Below, piece after piece: positions 44,141-53,320 of a stretch of 64,000 nucleotides of DNA (within the stretch, counting starts at the first letter, position 1; every line of letters starts with the position of its first letter). The position numbers and the translations under genes were made by a program. This DNA comes from Kineosporia babensis (lineage in GTDB: Bacteria > Actinomycetota > Actinomycetes > Actinomycetales > Kineosporiaceae). The stretch is taken from positions 1 to 64,000 of the forward strand of contig NZ_JAJOMB010000025.1 in assembly GCF_021129305.1 (NCBI RefSeq), given 5' to 3'. The notes beneath the pieces are model-generated. The model made no database searches. It was not told where the DNA came from and worked only from the letters and a program-made list of their open reading frames with translations.

Positions 44141-45142
44141 ATGGAAATCCTCACGACGGACGGGCTGGATCACCGGTTGCTGCACGCGCTGCGGCTGGAT
44201 CCGCGGATTCCGTTCGCCCGCATCGCCCAGCTGACCGGGGCCTCGGAGCAGACCGTGGCGCGCCGGTTCCGGCGACTGCGCGAGCACGGCGTGGTGCGGG
44301 TGGTCGGCCTGGTCGACCCGTACGCCACCGGGCAGGGCACCTGGATGGTGCGGATCCGCTCACGCCCTGATGCTGCCGGGGCCCTGGCCGATGCACTGGC
44401 CCAGCGGCCCGATGTCAGCTGGGTCACGCTGACCTCCGGGGGTACGGAGATTCTCTGTTCCGTGCTGTCCGCCGAAGGCAGCGGGCAGGAGATGCTGCTC
44501 CGTCGGCTCCCGCACACCAAGGAGGTCATCGACTTCACCGCGCAGATGGTGCTGCACCGTTTCGACGAGCGGCTGGGCTCGCTGAGCGACCTGACCGAGC
44601 TGGACGACGAGCAGGTGGCCCACATCGCCAGCAAGACGCTGACCCGTCGCGAGGACGCTGCCGCGGCCGTGATCGGGCCCCAGGACAAGGCGTTGCTGGC
44701 GGAGCTGCACGCGGACGGGCGGGCGCCGGTGTCGCGTCTGGCGCAGGTGACGGGCTGGAGCCCGGCCCGGGTGCAGCGGCGGGTGGAGGAACTGGTGCAC
44801 GCCGGGGCCTTCTACTTCGACGCCGAGATGGCGGTGGAGTCCCTGGGCCTGAGCACGCACGCCACGCTGTGGCTGACCGTACCCCCGGCCCATCTGGAAC
44901 GGGTGGGCCGGGAACTGGCCCAGCACAAGGAGATCGCGTACGTGGCGGCGATCAGCGGCGACCGTTCGCTGATGGGTACGGCCGTCACCAAGGACCCCGA
45001 GCACCTCTACCGGTACGTGTCCCGGCGGCTGGGCGAGATCCCCGGCATCCAGCAGCTGGAGATCTCGCCCATCCTGCGCCGCCTGAAGCAGAACAGTTCC
45101 TTCATGCGGGAGGGCCGCCTGTACGCCCCGCCGGCGACCTGA
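44141..45142 (+). CDS. Lrp/AsnC-family regulator with two fused units
   Basis: A 333-residue regulator made of two Lrp-like halves. The first helix-turn-helix is near residues 7-50 (IPFARIAQLTGASEQTVARRFRRL) and a second near 178-225 (APVSRLAQVTGWSPARVQRRVEEL), each followed by an alpha/beta ligand-type region. The ATG at 44141 is preferred (GAAGGGCGG about 7 bases upstream); the GTG at 44135 is an alternative. It lies between and divergent from one DHA2 exporter and converges on another, so it is a likely regulator of both. The effector is unknown. Confidence 0.87.
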   Translation: MEILTTDGLDHRLLHALRLDPRIPFARIAQLTGASEQTVARRFRRLREHGVVRVVGLVDPYATGQGTWMVRIRSRPDAAGALADALAQRPDVSWVTLTSGGTEILCSVLSAEGSGQEMLLRRLPHTKEVIDFTAQMVLHRFDERLGSLSDLTELDDEQVAHIASKTLTRREDAAAAVIGPQDKALLAELHADGRAPVSRLAQVTGWSPARVQRRVEELVHAGAFYFDAEMAVESLGLSTHATLWLTVPPAHLERVGRELAQHKEIAYVAAISGDRSLMGTAVTKDPEHLYRYVSRRLGEIPGIQQLEISPILRRLKQNSSFMREGRLYAPPAT

Positions 45143-45186
45143 AGGGCTTCGAACCAGAGGACGGGGTGGCCGGGTGGCGCTCGCCG

Positions 45187-46629
45187 TCAGGCGGTTGCGT
45201 GGGTGTCGGGGGACGTAGGGGCCGGGGTGGCCGGTGTTCTGGTCGCCTGGAGTGCTTCGTCGTTGCGGATGGTCTGGGCGAAGCCGAGCGCGAGCAGCGC
45301 GAAGGCTGCTGCTACCCCGAAGGCGACCCGGTACGCGTCCACGTTCGGTTCCCCGGTGCTGGTGGTGGTGCCGACGGTGATCATGCTGGTGGTCAGGAAG
45401 GCCACGCCCGCTGCGCCGCCGATCTGGCGGATGGTGTTGAACAGGGTGGAGGCCTGGCCGGTCTGGGCGGGGGAGATGGTGGCGAAGGCGACGGCCTGGC
45501 TGGTGACGAACACGTGGGACATGGCGAAGCCGAGGGTGACCATGTAGAGCCGGGCCAGCCACAGGCTGGAGCCGGTGCCGAGGGTGGCCAGCAGGGCGCA
45601 GCTGAGCATGACGCCGGTGAGGCCGAGGCTGACGGTCAGGCGGGGGCCCAGGCGCGGGAAGACGAACCGGCTGGCCACCTGGGCGCCGAGCATCACGCCG
45701 ATCGCCTCGGGGAACACCGACAGGCCGGCCTCCAGCGGGTCCATGCCGCGGCCGTCCTGGAAGTACAGGGAGATCGCGTACAGGGTGCCGAGGAAGGCCA
45801 TGGATGCGCAGATGGTGACCAGGCTGGCCGAGCGCAGGAGCCGGTTGCCCATCAGCCGGACGGCGACCATCGGCTGGGCGGTGCGGCTCTCGACGGTGAC
45901 GGCGATGATCAGGACGGCCAGGCCGCCGATCAGCGTGGCCAGGATCTCGGGGGAGCTCCAGCCGCGTTTGGGGCCTTCGGAGACGCCGAACATGAAGGTG
46001 GCCAGGCCGAGCCCGCACAGGACGAAGCCGGGCAGGTCGAAGCGGCCGGCGTTCTCGCGGGGTGCCTCCCTGAGGAAGATCAGGCCGAAGGCGATGGCGG
46101 CCACGCCCAGGGGGATGTTGACCCAGAACACCCAGGGCCAGGAGTAGTGCGTGACCAGGAGCCCGCCCAGGACCGGGCCGAGGGCGGGGGCCAGGGCGGT
46201 GGGGATGGTCAGGATCGAGGAGGCCCGCACCCGTTCGTGGGGTGGGAAGGTGCGAAAGAGCATGGCCATGCCGACCGGGGCGAGCATGCCGCCGCCCACG
46301 CCCTGCAGGATCCGGAACGCGACGAGCTGGCCGAGGGTGTCGGCCATCCCGCACAGCGCGGAGGCGAGGGTGAACACGGCGATGGCCACGAGCATCACGC
46401 GGCGGGCGCCGAACTTGTCGCCCAGCCATCCGGAGGCGGGGATGAACACGGCCAGGCTGACCATGTAGGCGATGGCCACGCTGTCGATCGCGGTGGAGGT
46501 GGTGCCGAAGTCGCGGGCCATCTGCGGCAGGGCGACGTTCACGATGGTGGCGTCGAGGATGTTCATGAACATCGCCGAGACGAAGACGACGCTGACAGCT
46601 ATTTTCTGGTTGATCTGCACGCGGGGCAT
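45187..46629 (-). CDS. MFS multidrug exporter, DHA2 family (second)
   Basis: A 480-residue DHA2-type permease with about 14 helices. First helix region VVFVSAMFMNILDATIVNVALP contains the family signature. GDKFGARRVMLVAI is motif A-like, and ALAPALGPVLGGLLV is motif C-like. The 3' end faces the Lrp-type regulator. It differs clearly from the exporter at 42.5-44.0 kb, so this is not a recent duplication. Confidence 0.9.
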   Translation of the reverse strand: MPRVQINQKIAVSVVFVSAMFMNILDATIVNVALPQMARDFGTTSTAIDSVAIAYMVSLAVFIPASGWLGDKFGARRVMLVAIAVFTLASALCGMADTLGQLVAFRILQGVGGGMLAPVGMAMLFRTFPPHERVRASSILTIPTALAPALGPVLGGLLVTHYSWPWVFWVNIPLGVAAIAFGLIFLREAPRENAGRFDLPGFVLCGLGLATFMFGVSEGPKRGWSSPEILATLIGGLAVLIIAVTVESRTAQPMVAVRLMGNRLLRSASLVTICASMAFLGTLYAISLYFQDGRGMDPLEAGLSVFPEAIGVMLGAQVASRFVFPRLGPRLTVSLGLTGVMLSCALLATLGTGSSLWLARLYMVTLGFAMSHVFVTSQAVAFATISPAQTGQASTLFNTIRQIGGAAGVAFLTTSMITVGTTTSTGEPNVDAYRVAFGVAAAFALLALGFAQTIRNDEALQATRTPATPAPTSPDTHATA

Positions 46630-46684
46630 ACCGGGGCGGGTCCGTTCCGGGGGTTAGTTCTTCAAGGAAACTGAACCCGCATTG

Positions 46685-47761
46685 TCACCCGAAGGTCAGG
46701 TCGCCGCCGGGGGCAGGGGTGAACGCATGCGTCACCACGGCCGCGTCCACGTCGCGCACGTGGGCGGGGTTCCAGCGCGGTTTGCGGTCCTTGTCGATCA
46801 CCTGGGCGCGGATGCCCTCACGGACGTCCTGCCGTTCGAGGCTGTGCGACATCACCTGGTAGTCCTGGATCAGGCTCTGGCGCAGGTCCTCGTGGCCGGC
46901 GGTGCGGCGGATCGCGGTCAGGGTGATCTGCAGGGCGGTGGGGCAGCGGGTGAGCAGGACCTCGGCGGTGGCGGCGGCGTTCGGGTGCGGGTCCTGCTGC
47001 AGGCGTTCGATGATCGCGGCCACGTCGTCGCCGGTGTAGCAGCGCTCGATCCACTCCCGGTCGCCGTCCAGCGTCCCGGCCTCGGGGGCGGTGGCGTGCT
47101 CGGCCAGGATGTCCTGGGCGTGCTGCCAGGAGGTGGCGGCGGCCAGTTCGGTGAAGACCTCGAAGGGCGTATGGACGTCGGCCAGGCCCAGGTGGATGGC
47201 ATCGGCTGGTCCTACGGGCAGTCCGGTCAGGGCGAGGTGGGTGCCGAGCTCGCCGTGGCCGGGCCGCGACAGCAGCCACAGGCCGCCGACGTCGGGGACC
47301 AGCCCGATGATCGTCTCGGGCATCGCCATGAGGGTGCTGCCGGTGACCACCCGCGGTGAGGCGTGGCAGCCGAGGCCGACACCGCCGCCGAAGGTGACGC
47401 CGTGCAGCAGGGACAGGACCGGTTTCGGGTAGGCGGACAGCTGCTCGTTCATCCGGTACTCGTCCCACCACAGGGCCCGGGCGCCGGCCCCGCCGTCGGA
47501 CAGCGCCGAGATGGACACGGCCTTGATGTCGCCGCCGGCGCAGAAGCCGCGGGGGCCTTCCGCGTCGATGATCACGCACTCGATCGTCTGGTCGCCGGCC
47601 CAGGCGCTCAGGGCGGCGCTGATCGTGGTGATCATGGCGTGGGTGAGCGCGTTGATCGAGGAGGCCCGGGTCAGGGTGATCCGCCCGGCGCGGTCCTGGC
47701 GGCTCAGGCGCACGTGATCGGTGGAGGTGGGGGCAGCCGGCATCATCGTTGATTCAGACAT
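46685..47761 (-). CDS. 3-hydroxyisobutyryl-CoA hydrolase / enoyl-CoA hydratase family
   Basis: A 358-residue crotonase-fold enzyme. Characteristic regions are GFCAGGDIKAV (oxyanion hole), LHGVTFGGGVGLGCHASPRV and MPETIIGLVPDVGG, where the Glu/Asp pair is typical of 3-hydroxyisobutyryl-CoA hydrolases. The length also fits that group rather than short hydratases. It would act in valine breakdown, downstream of the branched-chain dehydrogenase encoded at 30-34 kb. ATG at 47761 is chosen; the frame is open 59 codons further without coding character. Confidence 0.85.
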   Translation of the reverse strand: MSESTMMPAAPTSTDHVRLSRQDRAGRITLTRASSINALTHAMITTISAALSAWAGDQTIECVIIDAEGPRGFCAGGDIKAVSISALSDGGAGARALWWDEYRMNEQLSAYPKPVLSLLHGVTFGGGVGLGCHASPRVVTGSTLMAMPETIIGLVPDVGGLWLLSRPGHGELGTHLALTGLPVGPADAIHLGLADVHTPFEVFTELAAATSWQHAQDILAEHATAPEAGTLDGDREWIERCYTGDDVAAIIERLQQDPHPNAAATAEVLLTRCPTALQITLTAIRRTAGHEDLRQSLIQDYQVMSHSLERQDVREGIRAQVIDKDRKPRWNPAHVRDVDAAVVTHAFTPAPGGDLTFG

Positions 47762-47924
47762 TGCCGCGAACCTACCGCTACCGGCTGTGCGCGCCAGCAT
47801 CGGCGAGGTGCTGCTGATCACGGATGGCCTGCTGTTCTTCTGCTGGTTTCCTGGTGAACCACGCGTGGTGCGCCCGTCGCCGCGCTGGCCCCTCAGGGTC
47901 CGTGGATGAGGGAAGATCGGCGCC

Positions 47925-48887
47925 ATGACCTCATCCACGCGCCGGATCGGGCTCGGGCTGGCGGCGGCGGGCCGCCCGGCCTACATCACCCCGGCCCGCT
48001 CGGCCGATCTCGGGGGTGAGCGGGACGTGGACCGGTTGCGCTCGCTCAGTCATGACCTGCTCGACGCCGCGTACGCGGGCGGGGTGCGTTACGTCGACGT
48101 GGCCCGTTCCTACGGGCGGGCCGAGGAGTTCCTGGCCGGATGGCTGCAGGCCCGGCCCGAGATCGAGGACGTGGTGGTCGGCTCCAAATGGGGCTACCGG
48201 TATGTGGGTGACTGGCTTCTGGACGCGCACGTGCACGAGGTCAAGGACCATTCGCTGACCGCGTTCACCGAGCAGTACCGGATCAGCCGGGACCTGCTGG
48301 GCCCGAAACTGGCCATCTACCACATTCACTCGCTGACGCCGGACTCCCCGGCGCTCGCGGACAAGGGTCTGCACCGGGCACTGGCGGGGGTACGGGCCTC
48401 GGGCTGCCGCGTGGGCTTTTCCACCTCCGGTCCGCAGCAGGGGGAGGTGATCCGCCGGGCGCTGGAGGTCGAGGTGGACGGCCTGCCGTTGTTCACGTCG
48501 GTGCAGACGACCTGGAACGTGCTGGAGCCCTCGGCGGGCCCGGCTCTGGCCGAGGCGGCCGCCAGTGGGGTGACGGTGGTGGTGAAGGAGGTCGTGGCCA
48601 ACGGCCGGCTGACCCCGGCCGATCACGACCTGGCGCCGGGCGCGGTGGCGGCGCGGGCGCTGGCGGCTGATCGGGGGGTGAGCGTGGATCAGGTGGCGAT
48701 CGCGGCGGCGCTGGCCCAGCCGTGGGCCTGGCGGGTGCTGTCCGGGGCGGTGTCCGCGGCGCAGGTGGAGTCGAATCTGGCCGCGGCGCAGGTGAAGCTG
48801 AACGCGGTGGAGGTGAACCGGCTGACGGCGATGGCCCAGCCGCCGCAGGAGTACTGGGCGCAGCGTTCGGCCCGCGCCTGGACCTGA
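47925..48887 (+). CDS. Aldo/keto reductase
   Basis: A 320-residue NADPH-dependent reductase with a TIM barrel. The catalytic tetrad is visible: Asp and Tyr in YVDVARSYGRAEEF, Lys in VGSKWGY, His in IYHIHSL. The C-terminal region VLSGAVSAAQVESNL fits the cofactor phosphate site. Divergent from the hydroxyisobutyryl-CoA hydrolase with a 163-base gap. Substrate not evident. Confidence 0.88.
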   Translation: MTSSTRRIGLGLAAAGRPAYITPARSADLGGERDVDRLRSLSHDLLDAAYAGGVRYVDVARSYGRAEEFLAGWLQARPEIEDVVVGSKWGYRYVGDWLLDAHVHEVKDHSLTAFTEQYRISRDLLGPKLAIYHIHSLTPDSPALADKGLHRALAGVRASGCRVGFSTSGPQQGEVIRRALEVEVDGLPLFTSVQTTWNVLEPSAGPALAEAAASGVTVVVKEVVANGRLTPADHDLAPGAVAARALAADRGVSVDQVAIAAALAQPWAWRVLSGAVSAAQVESNLAAAQVKLNAVEVNRLTAMAQPPQEYWAQRSARAWT

Positions 48888-49094
48888 GTGCGCCGGGCCG
48901 ACCGCGATGAGATCCGGGCCGGCCGGGGGTCGTATCTCCCGACGGGGATGCGCATGTGCTGAGAGGGCTGTGATGACGCAGATGACGCACACGAACCAGG
49001 CCAAGGCCTCAGGACGTCGCGGCCGCATACAGGGTCAAGCAGGCGACGCACCGGGGAGCGGCGTTGCGAGTCGTGCAAGCGGGTCCTGGCCGGA

Positions 49095-49745
49095 GTGGTC
49101 CACTTGATCGCCGTGCTGCGGGGGAACAGGATCACCGCGGCCGCGGCCACCCCGATCAGCTCGGCCGGGCCGCCGATGGGCGGTGAGGCGGATGCCACCG
49201 GCTGCGAGTTGGGTGACCGCGACCGGGGCCGGCCCGGATCCAGTCAGATGCGCCTGATCGCCGCCCTGTGTGCTCTCGGCGGTTTGGCTCATCTGGCACC
49301 TGACCTGCTGACTCGGGTCTTGACCGCGCGCAGCCTGCTGATCGACGCCGGTGGGGCTGCTTTCGCATCGTCGGCCGGGCAGCACGGCTGGTTCTTCACC
49401 GTCATGGCGCTGGTCTGCCTGATCTGTGCCGCTCATCTGGTGTGGTCGCGCTCGCAGCGGGCGCTGGCCATGACCGTGGTGATGGAGGCGGTGATGCTGT
49501 CGGCCCATTTGGCTTACTTGCTGGCCGTGGCGCCGTCCTTCTCCCCGGACGGGCGCGCTGCGGGGCACAGCCATCTGAACCCAGGTGACCCGGTGGTGAC
49601 GTCCGGCGTGCCCGCTGCTGCAACCCACGAGTCCCACGCGTCGCCCGGGCCGTACCTGCTGCTGCCGGTGGGGGCCGAACTGGTGGTGCTGGTGGTGGGC
49701 GTGCCCGCGTTGCGTCGCGAGCGGTTGGCCGCACACCGTCCCTAG
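49095..49745 (+). CDS. Hypothetical membrane protein, up to 216 aa
   Basis: Three to four hydrophobic segments (LIAALCALGGLAHLAPDLL, WFFTVMALVCLICAAHLVW, MTVVMEAVMLSAHLAYLLAV, YLLLPVGAELVVLVVGVPAL), with a His/Ser/Pro-rich loop (GHSHLN, HESHASPG) before the last helix. The GTG at 49095 gives 216 aa; the ATG at 49248, just before the first helix, may be the true start. Family not recognised. It precedes the TNT-domain gene in the same direction with a 125-base gap. Confidence 0.55.
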   Translation: MVHLIAVLRGNRITAAAATPISSAGPPMGGEADATGCELGDRDRGRPGSSQMRLIAALCALGGLAHLAPDLLTRVLTARSLLIDAGGAAFASSAGQHGWFFTVMALVCLICAAHLVWSRSQRALAMTVVMEAVMLSAHLAYLLAVAPSFSPDGRAAGHSHLNPGDPVVTSGVPAAATHESHASPGPYLLLPVGAELVVLVVGVPALRRERLAAHRP

Positions 49746-49870
49746 TTTTGAAGGCTCTGAGACCGCTCCGGCGCGAGGTGCCGGGTACCAGCGGGTTCGG
49801 CGGCTAGGGTCGCGCGCGGATCATGGGGGAGGCCGGTTGCGTCCGGCCCAGTTCGTGGGGGTAGATCGAA

Positions 49871-50584
49871 TTGCAGCTCAGTCATGCCTTTTTCCGTCGG
49901 CTCCGCGGCAGTGCGCTGGGGGTGGCGGCTGCCGGACTTGCTCTGGGGTCGGTGCTTACCCCGGCTGCTCCGGCTCAGGCGGCCGCCTCGGGCGTCGTTC
50001 AGGTCGCCGCGACGACTCAGGTTGCGCGGGTGGCGGTCACGACGTGCTCGGCGGATTTCTCGGAAGGGGACTCGCGTCTGGGCCCGAAGACTCTGCCGAA
50101 CTCGGGCACGGTCGGCTGGGAGTTGAAGGGGTACAAGCGCACGGGGTCCCTGGCGACGGCCGAGTTCCTGGCGAAGTATTACGACAGTACGGCCAAGAGC
50201 TGGATCTACCCGCCGCAGAACGGGTATCAGCTGCGTGAGGACGGTACGCCGATCACCTGGCGTAAGAAGCTGAAGGTGGGGCGGGAGCTGGATCGCTTCG
50301 GGAGTGAGTACGGGGGTTTCCTGAGCCCGGCCGGTACCCCCTATGCCGAGCGTGCCATCCCGCCCTCGAACCTGGCGGGGACGCCGGCGGAGGCGTGCAA
50401 CTACAAGCGCTATCGGGTGGTCAAGGAGTTCGACGTCTCGGCGGGGCCGATCGCGTCGTGGTTCGAGCAGCGGGGTGACGGGTGGCAGTACCAGCTGACG
50501 GGGGCGTACGTGAGCGGGGCGCCGGGTCTGCTGAATGTGCTGTGGCTGGTCGAGAACGGCTATCTGGAGCGCGTCACGTCCTGA
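49871..50584 (+). CDS. Secreted TNT-domain (NAD+ glycohydrolase-like) protein
   Basis: A 237-residue exported protein. A Sec signal peptide at residues 1-37 ends near PAQA/AASG. The C-terminal part, residues about 112-235, matches the TNT (tuberculosis necrotizing toxin) domain pattern: WIYPPQNGYQ, GRELDRFGSEYGGFLSP, AERAIPP, then YRVVKEFDV and WFEQRGDGWQYQL, ending LVENGYLERV. The Gln in WQYQ corresponds to the catalytic Gln position as I recall it. TNT domains hydrolyse NAD+. The start is TTG at 49871 with GGGGGTAG 7-9 bases upstream. No recognisable immunity gene is adjacent. Confidence 0.78.
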   Translation: MQLSHAFFRRLRGSALGVAAAGLALGSVLTPAAPAQAAASGVVQVAATTQVARVAVTTCSADFSEGDSRLGPKTLPNSGTVGWELKGYKRTGSLATAEFLAKYYDSTAKSWIYPPQNGYQLREDGTPITWRKKLKVGRELDRFGSEYGGFLSPAGTPYAERAIPPSNLAGTPAEACNYKRYRVVKEFDVSAGPIASWFEQRGDGWQYQLTGAYVSGAPGLLNVLWLVENGYLERVTS

Positions 50585-50647
50585 GCCCGCGCCGCCGCCC
50601 GGGCCGGAGAATTGGACGAATTCTGGCAATGACCGGAGGTCCGGGCG

Positions 50648-51133
50648 GTGTCTGGGAAGATGAACCACGTGGCAGAACTGGTGATCTCCCTGGACGACCT
50701 TTCCGATCCGCAGGTCGTGGCCCTGTTGGAGGGGCACGTGGCGCAGATGCGGGAGGTCTCGCCGCCGGAGAGCGTGCACGCGCTGGACGTGGAGGCGTTG
50801 CGGGCGCCGGAGATCACGTTCTGGGCTGCGCGTGAGGGTGACGTCGTGGTCGGGTGCGTGGCGCTGAAGCGGCTGGATGCTACGCATGTGGAGCTGAAGT
50901 CGATGCGCACGCTGCCGGCCCGGTTGCGTCAGGGGATCGCCGGGCAGTTGCTGCGGCACGCGGTGCACGAGGCCCGGGAGGCCGGGTACCAGCAGGTCAG
51001 CCTGGAGACCGGCAGTGAGGACTTCTTCGAGCCGGCCCGCACGCTGTACGCGCGGTACGGGTTTCTGCCGGCGGAGCCGTTCAACGGGTACACCGACGAC
51101 CCGAACAGCACGTACTTCACGCTGAAGCTGTGA
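50648..51133 (+). CDS. GNAT-family N-acetyltransferase
   Basis: A 161-residue acetyl-CoA-dependent transferase. The acetyl-CoA loop region is MRTLPARLRQGIAGQLLRHA and the C-terminal part is LYARYGFLPAEPF, typical of GNAT enzymes acting on small molecules. Possible starts are GTG 50648, ATG 50660 or GTG 50669. A strong terminator follows the stop codon by one base. Confidence 0.85.
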   Translation: MSGKMNHVAELVISLDDLSDPQVVALLEGHVAQMREVSPPESVHALDVEALRAPEITFWAAREGDVVVGCVALKRLDATHVELKSMRTLPARLRQGIAGQLLRHAVHEAREAGYQQVSLETGSEDFFEPARTLYARYGFLPAEPFNGYTDDPNSTYFTLKL

Positions 51134-51134
51134 A

Positions 51135-51178
51135 CCGCAGATCAGCCCTGACCTAGCTCGGTCAGGGCTGATCTGCGG
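51135..51178. terminator. Bidirectional terminator, 19-bp perfect stem
   Basis: CCGCAGATCAGCCCTGACC at 51135-51153 pairs perfectly with 51160-51178 across a 6-base loop. It lies between the acetyltransferase (plus) and a DUF1996 gene (minus), whose 3' ends converge here. Confidence 0.85.
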
Positions 51179-51190
51179 TGCGGTGGGGTG

Positions 51191-52450
51191 TTACCGGGCG
51201 AGCTCGTAGTTCTCGTTCAGGGCCGCGCCGCGCTCGGGCTTGTACTGGTCGAAGCCGCGCGGGTCGCACTGCAGGCCGCCGTTGATGCAGTGCTTGACCA
51301 GGGCCTTGAGGGTGGGCTCGTCCCAGCCGTTGAAGAAGTCGTAGTGCCAGCTCCAGTCGGTGCCGCTGGAGAGCCTGACCTGGGACATGTCACCGGAGAC
51401 GTTGAAGCCCATCTTGATCTCGACCATCGGCACGGCCACCGGGTGGTCGCCGGGGCAGACCCGCCGGTTGTCCTGGGTGACCGGGTAAGCCATGTGACTC
51501 TTGTGGTCGGCGGAGTCCAGGTTGACGCCGTCCCAGCAGCTGGGCGCCTGCATCCGGATGTTCAGGTAGGAGCCCGGCGCGCAGTCCTCGGGGATCTCCC
51601 AGTTGTTGGCGCTGTTGCCGCACTCCCAGCCCTCGACGGTGCCGGGGTGGTTGCGGAACTCGTCCTTGGTCTGGTTCGGGCTGCCGACCACGAACCGCAG
51701 GCCCTGCGGGAACGCGCGCACGGTGCGGAAGTCGCTGATCCCGGACTTGTAGTAGATCGTCTGCTTGTACTCGTTGGTGACGACCTTCTCGCCGTTGAGC
51801 ACGGTGGGGTGCCAGTAGGCGGACTGATCGCCCGGGGTGATGCAGCTGGTCTTCTCGGCGCCCTTGAGCGAGCCGGTGGTGCTGGCCGCGTCGGTGTCGG
51901 AGGAGCCCATGAAGGTGTGGTTGTGCGAGGCGCCGGCCATGCCCGGGTAGACGATCGGGTCGTCGTCGGCGAAGTGGCTCATGAAGCAGTTGGCCTGGAA
52001 CTCGCGGTGGGTGACCTGGTCCGGGCCGGGGTTGAAGGCCATGTCCGGCGCGATGCCCTGCACCGCCGGGTTCACGGTGATCGACTCGCCGGCGTCGAGG
52101 TTGGGGTTGAACCCGGGGACGGCGGCCATGCCGGGCATCTGCAGGCTGTCGGTGCCGCCGGTGGTCGCGGCCGGGGTGGGGGTGTTCTCCGGCTGCGGGG
52201 TTTCCTTCTTCTCCGGGTACTTCTTCTCGGCCGGGTTCTGGCCGTCCTTGGTGTTCTCCATGTCCGTGCGCTCGCCGGTACCGCTGGTGTGGTGTGCGCC
52301 GGGCTCGGCCGTTTCAGGGGTGGCGGAGGCGTGGTGTCCGGCGCTGGTCTTCTCGGAGCTGAACGCGGGGACCCCGGTGGAGACGGCGACCAGGACTCCG
52401 GCGAGCGCGAGACCGACCGCGCCGCCGGCCACCGTATAGCGTCGTTTCAC
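51191..52450 (-). CDS. Secreted DUF1996-domain protein
   Basis: A 419-residue exported or membrane-anchored protein. N-terminal hydrophobic segment (AGGAVGLALAGVLVAVSTG), then a Thr/Pro/Glu/Lys-rich stalk (about 35-100), then a DUF1996 domain. Conserved-type motifs include QANCFMSHFADDDPIVYPG, ASHNHTFMG, CWDGVNLDSADHKSHMAYP and CPGDHPVAVP; the His/Asp-rich sites suggest a metal-dependent fold. Several Cys pairs indicate disulphides outside the cell. GTG at 52450 is chosen for the signal region. It faces away from the two-component system, whose other side carries a second DUF1996 gene. Confidence 0.82.
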   Translation of the reverse strand: MKRRYTVAGGAVGLALAGVLVAVSTGVPAFSSEKTSAGHHASATPETAEPGAHHTSGTGERTDMENTKDGQNPAEKKYPEKKETPQPENTPTPAATTGGTDSLQMPGMAAVPGFNPNLDAGESITVNPAVQGIAPDMAFNPGPDQVTHREFQANCFMSHFADDDPIVYPGMAGASHNHTFMGSSDTDAASTTGSLKGAEKTSCITPGDQSAYWHPTVLNGEKVVTNEYKQTIYYKSGISDFRTVRAFPQGLRFVVGSPNQTKDEFRNHPGTVEGWECGNSANNWEIPEDCAPGSYLNIRMQAPSCWDGVNLDSADHKSHMAYPVTQDNRRVCPGDHPVAVPMVEIKMGFNVSGDMSQVRLSSGTDWSWHYDFFNGWDEPTLKALVKHCINGGLQCDPRGFDQYKPERGAALNENYELAR

Positions 52451-52664
52451 TGTTGAGGGGTTCCCTTCGGGACGTTCCACCCGGCTCGGTCCGGCTCGGT
52501 GATGCGAGGTGGATGCCGGTGGATGTCTGACGTTGCGACGTCCCGAAGTCTGTCGGTGGCCCGGCTGTGGGCTCGCCGGTCAGGGGTCCCGGTTGGTTCC
52601 CGTCAAGGGCCCAGGTCTCTGGGCCTGTCCTTCGTTCTGCGGCCGGTTGTCCAGACGGCGCAGG

Positions 52665-53294
52665 TCAGACGCGGCCCTGCCAGCGGGCGACGGCCTGGGT
52701 GCGGTGGCGGACCTCGAGCTTGGCGTAGACGTGGTTGAGGTGGTTCTTGACCGTCTTCTCGGACAGCACCAGCTGGGCGGCGATCTCGGCGTTGGTCAGG
52801 CCCTGGACCAGCAGGTCCATCAGTTCGCGCTCGCGGCGGGTGAGGTCGAAGCGGATCCGGGCGGCGGACTCGCGTTCGGCGCGGTCGCGCAGCTGGCGGA
52901 CGGCGACGGCGGCGGCGACGGGGGCCAGCCAGCCTTCGCCGGCGTGTACGGCGCGGACGGCCTGCAGGACGTCGTCGCGGGCCAGGCTGTTGTGGGACAG
53001 GAAGCCGCTGGCGCCCTGGGCGAGGGCGGCGGTGATGACGTCGGTGCTGTCGTCGGAGGTCAGCAGGATGACGCGGGTGAGGTCGGCCAGGCGGGACAGG
53101 ACGCCCAGGCCGTCGGCGACGGGCATCCGGTAGTCCAGGAGGGTGACGTCGGGGCGGTGCTGGCCGACGACGTCCAGGGCGGCGATGCCGTCGGCGGCCT
53201 CGGCGACCACGGGCAGGCCGCCGAGTTCGAGCATGGCGCGCAGGCCGGCGCGCACCATCGGGTTGTCGTCGATGATCGCGACCCTGATCGTCAT
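52665..53294 (-). CDS. LuxR-type response regulator
   Basis: A 209-residue regulator with a receiver domain (IIDDNPMVRAGLRAML; phosphoacceptor Asp in VTLLDYRMP) and a C-terminal LuxR-type helix-turn-helix (LTRREREL, GLTNAEIAAQLVLSEKTVKNHL). It lies 26 bases after the histidine kinase stop in the same direction and is its partner. The receiver position usually occupied by Lys is not obvious. Confidence 0.9.
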   Translation of the reverse strand: MTIRVAIIDDNPMVRAGLRAMLELGGLPVVAEAADGIAALDVVGQHRPDVTLLDYRMPVADGLGVLSRLADLTRVILLTSDDSTDVITAALAQGASGFLSHNSLARDDVLQAVRAVHAGEGWLAPVAAAVAVRQLRDRAERESAARIRFDLTRRERELMDLLVQGLTNAEIAAQLVLSEKTVKNHLNHVYAKLEVRHRTQAVARWQGRV

Positions 53295-53320
53295 GGCCGG
53301 ACCTTGTCAGACATTTCGGG

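Noticed and set aside
48973..49107. A 44-codon plus-strand frame after GAGAGGG
   Set aside because: The product is low-complexity (Gly/Ser/Arg) with no recognisable family; the purine run alone is not enough.
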